A stretch of 35,729 bases of DNA. Origin: Streptomyces sp. MBT65. GTDB taxonomy: Bacteria > Actinomycetota > Actinomycetes > Streptomycetales > Streptomycetaceae. Below, piece by piece: positions 28,582-35,729 of this stretch; the stretch's first letter is position 1; the number at the start of each line of letters is the position of its first letter. The position numbers and the translations under genes were made by a program. Location of the stretch: the NCBI RefSeq assembly GCF_016612545.1, contig NZ_JAENRY010000067.1:1-35729 (forward strand), written 5' to 3'. Under the pieces are notes generated by a model. That model saw only the letters and a program-made list of their open reading frames with translations, had not been told where the DNA came from and searched no databases.

Positions 28582-30146
28582 GCGCGGTAGACCGTCTCCA
28601 CCGACGTGCCGCCGGCCGAGTCGGTCACCTGGGAGCGCAGGGCGACCGCGCCGGAGGCCGGGTTGTGCACGGCGGCCTTCCAGGCGGACCCGGAGCGGGT
28701 GACGGAGACGGCCTTCCAGGTGGTGCCGCCGTCCGAAGACGCCCACACCTTCAGGGACTTGACCGTCGACTTGGTGAACTTGATGTCGGGGCCCTGGGAT
28801 CCGCGCCCCGCGCTGACGGTGACCGACGTGGTGCTGTTCGGCTGCGCCCGGTTGCGGCTGTCGAGACCGGCCGGCAGGAAGCGGGTCATGAAGACGGACG
28901 CGACCACCGACTTGGCCGGGTCGGCCTTGAACCGCCAGTCGAGGGTGACGCGCGACGACAGCATGCCGGACGGGAAGGTGATGCCCGGACGGTAGCGGTG
29001 GGCGTCCACGGTCAGCCGGTAGGTGCCCGCCGAGCGGATGCGCGCGGCGAACGAGGCGTCGGAGGAGGCCCAGTTGGTCAGGGTCTGCTTCTTGATCGTG
29101 GTGCTCCCCTTGGACAGGACCACCGTCTCCTTCGTCGGATCGGCGCCCCAGACCCCCACGTCGGGGTCGCCGATCAGCGCGTCCGGCACGAAGTTCACGG
29201 ACTTCTGCCAGACCGTCGGCAGATAGTGCATCGGGCTCCACACCGCCCGCCCGAACGACTGGGTGAAGCTCTGCCCCGCCTTCAGCGTCCTGGTCGCCGG
29301 GAAACCGCCGCTGACGACATCGCCGTTGTTCGCGATCACGTCGTCGCGCGGCTGCCAGGTCCCGGGCGTCACATGGACCGTGGTGGTGAACGGCGCGCTG
29401 TCGTCGGTGACGTTGGCGTACAGGTCGGTCGTGCAGTCGTCGACCTTGGGCTCGGGCTGGAGCGCGGTGTCGTTCTGGGTGCCCATCTGCGTCCCGGCGC
29501 GCACCGAGAAGCGCAGCGTCGCCAGCTTCGACCGCTTGAACGCACCGCCGGGCGCGGCCGGGATGCCGGTCGTGTTCTTCACCGCGACATAGTTGTCGTT
29601 GCCCGACCACTGCGCCATGTACCCGAACTGGAGCAGCTTGGAGGAGTTGGGGATCGCGTAGAGCGACCCCGCGTCGTTCCAGCCGCCCACGCTGTACGCG
29701 GAGGGCATGCCCAGGTCGGCGGCGCACACCTGCGCGCTGATCCGGGCCGGACCCGTCACATCGGCCGGGGTGTCCAGCGACACCTTGACGGGCTTGCCCT
29801 TACGGGCGTCCAGCGTCACGGACTTGGCCCCCGACACCGTCACGACCTGCGCGCCGATGGTGTCGGTGCCGAGACCGTCCGTGACGCTCTCGTAGATGTC
29901 GGTCATCGCGATGTACCGGCCCGCGGGCAGGCTCAGCCGCTTGCCCGACTTGACGGTGCGCGTCTCACCCGACGTCGCGTTGACGACGGTCACCGTCGTC
30001 GCCACCTTGGCGCCGTGCCGCCCCAGCGTGGTCACGGTCAGCGAACTCGACGCCGCCTGCGCGGTGGCGGCGGGAACGAACAGCGGCGCGAGCACGGCCA
30101 CGCCGACGAAAACGATCGGCGCGCGTCCTGGCCGTCGTACGGACAT
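28566..30146 (-). CDS. Large secreted protein, C-terminal domain like that of secreted proteases
   Basis: A 526-residue protein with a signal peptide (MSVRRPGRAPIVFVGVAVLAPLFVPAAT, cut near AQA at 31). The mature part is beta-rich (SSLTVTTLGRHGAKVATTVTVVNATSGE ...) and has no catalytic motif that I can see. The last 60 residues (VWASSDGGTTWKAVSVTRSGSAWKAAVHNPASGAVALRSQVTDSAGGTSVETVYRAYAIG) resemble the C-terminal domain found behind subtilisin-like proteases of Streptomyces. It may be a protease relative that has kept only accessory domains. GAGGGGG lies 5 bases before the ATG. Two cysteine pairs (VCAADLG; DDCTTD) may form a disulphide. Confidence 0.8.
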   Translation of the reverse strand: MSVRRPGRAPIVFVGVAVLAPLFVPAATAQAASSSLTVTTLGRHGAKVATTVTVVNATSGETRTVKSGKRLSLPAGRYIAMTDIYESVTDGLGTDTIGAQVVTVSGAKSVTLDARKGKPVKVSLDTPADVTGPARISAQVCAADLGMPSAYSVGGWNDAGSLYAIPNSSKLLQFGYMAQWSGNDNYVAVKNTTGIPAAPGGAFKRSKLATLRFSVRAGTQMGTQNDTALQPEPKVDDCTTDLYANVTDDSAPFTTTVHVTPGTWQPRDDVIANNGDVVSGGFPATRTLKAGQSFTQSFGRAVWSPMHYLPTVWQKSVNFVPDALIGDPDVGVWGADPTKETVVLSKGSTTIKKQTLTNWASSDASFAARIRSAGTYRLTVDAHRYRPGITFPSGMLSSRVTLDWRFKADPAKSVVASVFMTRFLPAGLDSRNRAQPNSTTSVTVSAGRGSQGPDIKFTKSTVKSLKVWASSDGGTTWKAVSVTRSGSAWKAAVHNPASGAVALRSQVTDSAGGTSVETVYRAYAIG

Positions 30147-30233
30147 GTATCCCCCTCAGGAAACCGACAGGGTCCCGATGGAACCCCCACCCCCGAAACC
30201 GGCTCATCGTAGCCGGGCCGCAGAGGTGTTCGA

Positions 30234-31142
30234 TCACCCCCCTGCCACCAGCCGGCCCGCCTCCGCGTACGCCCTCACCAGCGGCCGTCCGCCGTCCTCG
30301 CGCCGCCAGGCCAGGGCGTACCGGCTCGGTGAAAGGCCGCGCACCGGGCGGGTGGTCACTCCGCCGAGGGTGATCAGATGCGCGTTGCCCGTGGCCACCA
30401 GGCAGATGCCCAGACCGGCGACCAGCGCCTCGTACGTCTCCTCCGTGCCCGCGATCTCCGCCCCGACGCGCGGTGCCCGGCCGCCGCGTTCGTCGAGGGC
30501 GAGCCAGTGGTCGCGCAACGGGCCCGCGTCGGCGGGCAGGGCGAGGAACGGCTCGTCGAGGAGGTCCGCGAAGTCGATCTCGGCGCGGGCGGTCAGCGGA
30601 TGGGAGTCCGGGAGCGCGACCAGGCGGGGTTCCTCGGCGACCACCGTCCAGCCGTAGCGCTCCGCGTCGGGCAGCGGCAGCCAGACGAAGGCGACGTCCG
30701 TGTCCCCGTCCGCGAGCCCGGCCGTCGGATCGTCCCAGCTCACCTGCCGCAGCCGTACGACAGCCTCCGGGTGCGCGGCCGTGAAGCGGGAGCGGATCGC
30801 GGGCAGCAGGCCGCCCCGGCCGGGGCTGGTGCTCATACCGACCACCAGGGTGCTGCGTTCGGCCGCGGTCGCCTCCGCCAGCGCGGACCCGGCCTCCGCC
30901 CAGAGCGCCAACACCCGCTCTGCGTACGGCAGTAGGGCCGTCCCGGCGGCGGTGAGCGCGACGCCCTGCCGGTCGCGGCGGAACAGTTCGGTGCCCAACT
31001 GCCGCTCCAGCGCCCGGATCTGCTTGCTCAGCGCGGGCTGCGACACGTACAGGCGCTCGGCCGCGCGCGTGAAGTGCAGCTCCTCGGCGACCGCGACGAA
31101 GTAGCGCAGGTCCCGGACATGGACGTCCCTCGTCATAGCCAT
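30234..31142 (-). CDS. LysR-family transcription regulator
   Basis: A 302-residue regulator. The winged helix is VRDLRYFVAVAEELHFTRAAERLYVSQPALSKQIRALERQLGTELFRRDRQGVALTAAGTALLPYAERVL (residues 9-77). The effector domain starts at TLVVGMSTSPGRGGLLPAIRSRF and has the two-lobe periplasmic-binding fold. Start codons at 31142 and 31136 are both possible; neither has a ribosome site. It is divergent from an SDR gene with a 90-bp gap, so it probably regulates itself and the SDR. The palindrome ATAGCCATCGGTTAT (31135-31149, T-N11-A form) overlaps its start. Confidence 0.92.
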   Translation of the reverse strand: MAMTRDVHVRDLRYFVAVAEELHFTRAAERLYVSQPALSKQIRALERQLGTELFRRDRQGVALTAAGTALLPYAERVLALWAEAGSALAEATAAERSTLVVGMSTSPGRGGLLPAIRSRFTAAHPEAVVRLRQVSWDDPTAGLADGDTDVAFVWLPLPDAERYGWTVVAEEPRLVALPDSHPLTARAEIDFADLLDEPFLALPADAGPLRDHWLALDERGGRAPRVGAEIAGTEETYEALVAGLGICLVATGNAHLITLGGVTTRPVRGLSPSRYALAWRREDGGRPLVRAYAEAGRLVAGG

Positions 31143-31149
31143 CGGTTAT
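31135..31149. promoter_or_regulatory. LysR-box (T-N11-A palindrome)
   Basis: ATAGCC-ATC-GGTTAT at 31135-31149: 6-base arms with one mismatch, fitting the T-N11-A rule. It overlaps the two possible start codons of the lysR gene and faces the divergent SDR gene. Confidence 0.5.
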
Positions 31150-31232
31150 GAGCTTAGGTCTTGGACGGGCGATCGGGGGCGGGAGCAGGCTGGTCCGCGG
31201 ATGGGCAGCACGGGATTCCAAGAGGAGACGTC

Positions 31233-32063
31233 ATGAACAAGGTGTGGCTGGTGACCGGCGCGAGCAGCGGGTTCGGGCGGGCGATCGTCGAGGCCGCGCT
31301 CGCCGCCGGTGACGTGGTCGTGGGGGCGGCGCGGCGGACCGAGGGACTGGACGACCTGGTGGCGGCCCACCCCGACCAGATGGAGGCGCTGCGCCTGGAC
31401 GTCACCGACACCGGGGCCGGGGAGGCGGCCGTACGGGACGTGGTGGCGCGGCACGGGCGGATCGACGTCCTGGTCAACAACGCGGGCCGTACGCATGTGG
31501 GGGCCTTCGAGGAGACCACCGAGCAGGAGCTGCGGGACCTCTTCGACCTGCATGTCTTCGGGCCGGCGGCCCTCACGCGCGCGGTGCTGCCGTCCATGCG
31601 GGAGCGGCGGTCCGGGGCGATCGTCCAGATGAGCAGCATGGGCGGGCAGATGTCCTTCGCGGGCTTCTCGGCGTACAGCGGAACGAAGTTCGCCCTGGAG
31701 GGACTCTCCGAGGGGCTCGCGGACGAGGTCTCCGAGTACGGCGTCAAGGTGCTGATCGTCGAGCCGGGCGCCTTCCGGACCGCCCTCTTCGACACCGGCC
31801 GCGCCGGGGTCAGCGCCGACAGCGGTATGTACGCCAAGGTGAGCGCGACCCGCGGTTTCGTCTCCGGCGGCGACGGCACCCAGGCCGGCGACCCCGCGAA
31901 GGCGGCGGCCCTCATCCTGGCCGCCCTCGACGCCGAGGAGACCCCGCTGCACCTGCCACTGGGCGACGACGCCGTGGACGCCGTGCTCGGTCACCTCGAC
32001 GCGGTGCGCGGCGACATCGCGGCCTGGGAGAAGCGGACCCGGGCGACCGGCTTCGACGCCTGA
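31233..32063 (+). CDS. Short-chain dehydrogenase/reductase (classical SDR)
   Basis: A 276-residue NAD(P)-dependent oxidoreductase. It has the nucleotide-binding VWLVTGASSGFGRAIVEAALAAGDVVVGAARR (residues 4-35), VLVNNAG (about 81-87), the catalytic Ser in IVQMSSMGG and Y-x3-K in AYSGTKFALEGL (about 153-157). It resembles SDRs often labelled oxidoreductase with no known substrate. AGGAGA precedes the ATG at 31233; an in-frame upstream start at 31161 would lie over the promoter. The LysR gene next door is the likely regulator. Confidence 0.92.
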   Translation: MNKVWLVTGASSGFGRAIVEAALAAGDVVVGAARRTEGLDDLVAAHPDQMEALRLDVTDTGAGEAAVRDVVARHGRIDVLVNNAGRTHVGAFEETTEQELRDLFDLHVFGPAALTRAVLPSMRERRSGAIVQMSSMGGQMSFAGFSAYSGTKFALEGLSEGLADEVSEYGVKVLIVEPGAFRTALFDTGRAGVSADSGMYAKVSATRGFVSGGDGTQAGDPAKAAALILAALDAEETPLHLPLGDDAVDAVLGHLDAVRGDIAAWEKRTRATGFDA

Positions 32064-32104
32064 CGGAGGGCCGGAAACCCTTGGCCCGCCCGGGTCCGTC
32101 CCCG

Positions 32105-32127
32105 TTGTCAGAGGCGCGTGCCACGAT
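32105..32127 (+). promoter_or_regulatory. RecA-NDp / PafBC-like promoter of the SNF2 helicase
   Basis: TTGTCAGAG (32105-32113), 8 bases, then CACGAT (32122-32127), about 47 bases before the ATG at 32175. It shares the identical 17 bases CCCCGTTGTCAGAGGCG with the xseA promoter. The -10 is one base off TAnnnT (C for the first T). Confidence 0.5.
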
Positions 32128-32174
32128 GGACGCGCTGGGATACGAACGGGTGGCGACGGGCAGCGGGGGGTGAC

Positions 32175-34415
32175 ATGGAGGGCGAGGTTCCGCGGGCGGG
32201 CGGCAGGGTCAGGGCGCTGTGCGCGGAAGGCACGCGGTTCTACGACGTGGCGCGCGCCCTGCGCGCCGACCACACCCGCGCCCTCGACACCGTCCGCTCC
32301 GCGCTGGAGCCGCTGCGGGCCGAACTCGTCGCCCAGGAGCTGGAGTCCATCCCGGTCGCCCGCCTGAAGGACGTCACCGAGGGGCGGCTGCGGCTCGGCG
32401 CCGTGGAGGCGGCGGGACTGACCTCCGTGCGCGCGGTGCACGAGGCGAGCCGGTACGCACTGCGGCAACTGCCCGGCGTGGGACAGCAGACCGCCGACCG
32501 CGCCCTCGCGGCGGCCCGGCAGATCGCGCGGGCCGTCGGGGAGACCGTCTCCGTCCGCATCGACGTCGACCACCCCGAACCCCGCACCACCGCGCTGGTG
32601 ATCGCGTTGCAACGGCTCGTCGAGGCGGGCCCCGAGCTGCGCCGCGCCCTGGACGCGGCGACCCGGCTCGACGAGCGGCTCGGCGCGCTGCTGCCCGTGG
32701 CCAGGCCCGCCAGCAGCAGGCTGCTGATGGCGGTCGCCGGTCGCCGCCGCCGGGAGGCCGCGCTCGCCGCGGTCGCCGAACTCCACGAGCTGGTCGCCGA
32801 CGCGGCGGCCAAGGACGTACGGCTGCTGATCGCGCAGGCCTCCACCGACCTGCTGCGGCCGCCGGTCTCCGACATCGAGGCGTGGGTCGACTTCGAGCTG
32901 CGGTCCGCGGAGTACTACAGCCAGCTTGTCGAGGTCGACGGGCAGCAGCCGGACCTCGCCGCGAGCGAGGGTTTCCTGCCGGCCGAACTGGCCGAGCGCG
33001 TGCACGCCCAGCCGCTGGACGACACCCATCGCCGGGTCTCACTGCGCGGTTACCAGTCGTTCGGGGCGCGTTTCGCCCTGGCCCAACGGCGGGTCGTCCT
33101 CGGGGACGAGATGGGGCTCGGCAAGACCGTCCAGGCCATCGCCGCACTCGCCCATCTCGCGGCCGAGGGGCACAGCCACTTCCTGGTGGTCTGCCCGGCC
33201 AGTGTGCTGATCAACTGGACCCGCGAGATCGGCGCCCGCAGCACCCTGCGCGCCCTGCCCGTGCACGGCCCGGACCGACAGGACGCCTACGGGGAGTGGA
33301 CCGAGCGCGGCGGAGTCGCGATCACCACCTTCGACACGCTGCACACCCTGCCCGCGCCGGTCGACAGGTCGGCGAAGCACAGGAGGCCCAAGGCGGACGC
33401 GCCGACCGGCCCCACCCCGGGCATGCTCGTCGTGGACGAGGCCCACTACGTGAAGAACCCGGACACCCGCCGCACCAGGACGGTCGCCCTGTGGACCGAG
33501 CGCTGCGACCGCGTCCTGTTCCTCACCGGCACCCCGATGGAGAACCACGTCGACGAGTTCCGCACCCTCGTCCGGCATCTGCGCCCCGACCTCCTCCCGA
33601 CCGTCCGGGGCGGCACCGCGGCGGCCGGACCGCAGGCCTTCCGTACGTCCGTCGCCCCCGCCTATCTGCGCCGCAACCAGAAGGACGTGCTCACCGAACT
33701 GCCCGCCCTGGTCCAGGTCGACGAGTGGGTGGAACTCGGCGTCTCCGACCGCGAGGCCTACGACCGCGCGGTCGGAGACGGCAACTTCATGGCGATGCGC
33801 CGGGCCGCCTACGCCGACACCGAGAAGTCCGCGAAACTCCAGCGCCTGCGGGAACTGGTCGCCGAGGCCGCGGACAACGGCGTGAAGGTGGTGGTCTTCT
33901 CCTACTTCCGGGACGTCCTCGCGGCGGTGGAGCAGGCGCTCGAACAGCCCCTGGAGAAGCCGGAGAAGCGCGCGCAGCGCGTCTTCGGACCCATCTCCGG
34001 AAGCGTCCCGGCGGCCCGCCGACAGCAACTGGTCGACGACTTCACCCAGGCCCCCGGCCACGCCGTCCTGCTCGCGCAGATCGAGGCGGGCGGGGTCGGC
34101 CTCAACCTCCAGGCCGCCTCCCTGGTGATCCTCTGCGAACCCCAGGTCAAGCCGACGGTGGAGCACCAGGCTGTGGCCCGCGTCCACCGCATGGGCCAGA
34201 TACGCACGGTCCAGGTGCACCGCATGCTCGCCGCCGACAGCGTGGACGACCGGCTCCTGACCATCCTCAAGAACAAGGACCGCCTCTTCGACCGGTTCGC
34301 CCGGCGCAGCGCCCTGGCGGACGCCACCCCGGACGCGATCGACATATCCGACGCCACGCTGGCCCGCCGCATCGTGGAGGAGGAGCAGCGGCGACTGGCG
34401 GCGGAGGTCAACTGA
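32175..34415 (+). CDS. SNF2-family DEAD/DEAH helicase with helix-hairpin-helix
   Basis: A 746-residue DNA-dependent ATPase. The N-terminal 270 residues include a helix-hairpin-helix (YALRQLPGVGQQTADRALAAARQIA, about residues 94-118). The SNF2 core has the Q-motif and walker A region VSLRGYQSFGARFALAQRRVVLGDEMGLGKTVQAIAAL (about 288-325), DEAH in MLVVDEAHYVKNP (about 420), LTGTPMEN (motif III), the HELICc segment VVVFSYFRDVL, LLAQIEAGGVGLNLQAASLVI, and motif VI HQAVARVHRMGQ (about 663-674). Probable role is DNA remodelling in repair or stalled replication. The start at 32175 has GGGGGG/GGTG upstream; a GTG start at 32118 would overlap the promoter. Confidence 0.92.
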   Translation: MEGEVPRAGGRVRALCAEGTRFYDVARALRADHTRALDTVRSALEPLRAELVAQELESIPVARLKDVTEGRLRLGAVEAAGLTSVRAVHEASRYALRQLPGVGQQTADRALAAARQIARAVGETVSVRIDVDHPEPRTTALVIALQRLVEAGPELRRALDAATRLDERLGALLPVARPASSRLLMAVAGRRRREAALAAVAELHELVADAAAKDVRLLIAQASTDLLRPPVSDIEAWVDFELRSAEYYSQLVEVDGQQPDLAASEGFLPAELAERVHAQPLDDTHRRVSLRGYQSFGARFALAQRRVVLGDEMGLGKTVQAIAALAHLAAEGHSHFLVVCPASVLINWTREIGARSTLRALPVHGPDRQDAYGEWTERGGVAITTFDTLHTLPAPVDRSAKHRRPKADAPTGPTPGMLVVDEAHYVKNPDTRRTRTVALWTERCDRVLFLTGTPMENHVDEFRTLVRHLRPDLLPTVRGGTAAAGPQAFRTSVAPAYLRRNQKDVLTELPALVQVDEWVELGVSDREAYDRAVGDGNFMAMRRAAYADTEKSAKLQRLRELVAEAADNGVKVVVFSYFRDVLAAVEQALEQPLEKPEKRAQRVFGPISGSVPAARRQQLVDDFTQAPGHAVLLAQIEAGGVGLNLQAASLVILCEPQVKPTVEHQAVARVHRMGQIRTVQVHRMLAADSVDDRLLTILKNKDRLFDRFARRSALADATPDAIDISDATLARRIVEEEQRRLAAEVN

Positions 34416-34443
34416 CCCTGCGCTCAAGGGCGTTCGGTCACCG

Positions 34444-35729
34444 TCACGAGCGCACGTCGAGTTCGGCGAGCGCGGCACCCGTGCCTCGGACGACGACCCG
34501 GACGTACCGGGCGGGTGTCCCGTCCGGCGCGTGCCACCTGCGCCCGTCCGCCGAGACCTCGACCGTGAAGGACGCCGGCTGCTTGGTCCAGGTGGGTCGC
34601 ACCGTCCTGACACGCACTTGGCGGCCCAGGTCGACGGTGAGCGAGCCGCGGTCGCCGGCCGGGGACCAGGCGGTCGCGGGGCTGCCGTCGACCGCCGCCT
34701 CCGGGTAGCGGCCGGACTCCGAGGAGGTCGCCGTCACTGTCCGGCAGCGGGCCAGGTCGGTGGTGGGGGTGAGGTCCGGGCGCCGGGTCTTGAGGGTGAC
34801 CGTGCCGGAGAGGGTGCGGCGGCCTTCGGGGGTGTCCAGTGTGAACGGCGCCCCGGAGCGCAGCCGTACGGTCGTCGTCCTCGCGCCGATCGCGATGTCG
34901 TACGTACGACCGCGCCAGCGGAGCCCCGACAGGCGGACGCCGTCCGCGAGTTGGGGCGGCAGGCTCGGGTCCAGGTGGAGGGTGCCGGGGCGCAGCCGCA
35001 GGCCGGTGAGGCCGTGGGTGAAGACCTGGAGGAAGCCGCCCTTGCCGGTGAGGAAGTCCTGCGCGGGGGAGCCCGCGAGGGGGTCGGACGCGCCCGCCTT
35101 GTCCCCGCGCGACTCGGAGAACAGGGCGAACGGACCGCGCGCGAAGGGCTGGTAGGCCCGCCGCAGATAGGTGTACGCGGCGCAGCCCGGCTCGCCGATC
35201 GCCGCCGCGTCGATCGCGTGGACGGCGTCGGTCATGGCGGGGCCGTCCGGGTCGGTGCGCTGCGCGTAGTAGTCGAGGGTGGCGGCCCCGGCACCGGGGT
35301 CCGGCGACCTCCTTGACGGAGTACGAGCCGTCGGTGTTCCTGGTCGCGCGCGAAGTCCAGTACTGGGCAAGGCCGTTGAGGAGCGGCCAGCCCTCGGTGC
35401 GGAGCCAGGCGCGGTCGCCGGTGGCGAGGTAGTACTGCCAGGCGGCCAGCGCGATATCGCCCTGGAGGTGGTTCTGGGTGAGGCAGTGCGGCGGCTGCCA
35501 GCTCTGGCACTCTGCCCACAGCCGGCCGTGGCTCGCGCTCGTCCACGGGAAGAACAGGCCCTTCACCGAGGTCTTCGCGGCGTTCTCGGCGGCGGCCGGC
35601 CGGGTGCGGTCGCGGTAGTCGAGGACCGGGCGGGCGAACTCGGGACGGGTGGCCAGCAAGGAGGGGAACATCCAGGTCTCGGCGTCCCAGAAGACCATCC
35701 CGGCGTAGTTGTCGCTGGTCAGACCGGCG
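34444..35729 (-). pseudogene. GH65-like glycoside hydrolase with discoidin domain: internal deletion, 5' end cut by window
   Basis: The minus strand from the right edge reads AGLTSDNYAGMVFWDAETWMFPSLL ... YSVKEVAGP in one frame, the catalytic-domain part of a GH65 (acid-trehalase-like) enzyme. Near 35298 it changes to another frame, GAGAATLDYYAQRTDPDGPAM ... FLTGKGGFLQVFTHGLTGLRLR, which is the end of the same domain. A stretch after VAGP, including the DEYH segment with the general acid Glu of GH65, is missing. The C-terminal 130 residues are a discoidin (F5/8 type C, CBM32) domain (ATSSESGRYPEAAVDGSPATAWSPA ... VRTVRPTWTK). The enzyme cannot be active if this sequence is right. A misassembly is possible. 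The start lies outside the window. Confidence 0.75.

Noticed and set aside
32219..34708. 829-codon + frame over the SNF2 gene
   Set aside because: Arg/Pro/Gly-rich product without motifs; the SNF2 frame carries every helicase motif.

Overview
The window is chromosomal DNA from a Streptomyces or a very close relative. The evidence is the very high GC, GC-rich third codon positions, a WhiB-family iron-sulphur regulator, an SsgA-like sporulation protein, a two-component system, secreted polysaccharide enzymes, a near-consensus Streptomyces DnaA box pair, and many genes whose promoter -10 box sits 6-7 bases before the start codon (leaderless mRNAs). No tRNA, rRNA, insertion sequence, CRISPR array or prophage was seen.

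Left part, about 1-13.6 kb, is conserved core. It holds a cut-off helix-turn-helix gene, a secreted SH3 protein, class I fumarase, a DUF1707 protein, a WhiB-like protein, class II fructose-1,6-bisphosphatase (glpX), a DUF4245 lipid-anchor-free membrane protein, an RutE-like nitroreductase, xseB and xseA (exonuclease VII), an APC permease, ispH, polyphosphate glucokinase, a DUF6542 membrane protein and ychF. From memory, the order fumarase - DUF1707 - wbl - glpX - DUF4245 - nitroreductase - xseBA - permease - ispH - ppgK - ychF matches the S. coelicolor chromosome around SCO5044-SCO5061. Strong hairpin terminators separate the convergent pairs.

Right part, about 13.6-35.7 kb, is accessory. In order it holds: a RelE/YefM-type toxin-antitoxin pair; a chimeric ORF in which an SDR front half is joined to the tail of a DUF2075 protein; an FAD monooxygenase and its divergent TetR regulator; an M14 carboxypeptidase; a xylan-degradation pair (GH11 xylanase and CE4 acetyl xylan esterase) behind a cluster of CGAA/TTCG operators; an OmpR-type two-component system flanked on both sides by paralogous membrane proteins; an uncharacterised protein; an FAD oxidoreductase; an SsgA-like protein; a sigma factor fused to a zinc-binding domain, membrane helices and a long Pro/Thr/Glu tail; a secreted protein; a LysR regulator with an SDR; an SNF2 helicase; and a broken GH65 glycosidase cut by the right edge.

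The best candidate for an undescribed system is at 20.4-24.1 kb. A sensor kinase and response regulator lie between two membrane proteins built from repeated W-x9-G-x4-D units (four units in one, three in the other). Both membrane-protein genes are preceded by the same 11-bp-period direct repeat (TTCAGG-N5-TTCAGG type), which suggests that the response regulator controls both. A second link is that xseA and the SNF2 helicase, 24 kb apart, share an identical 17-base element that fits the RecA-independent (PafBC-type) DNA-damage promoter.
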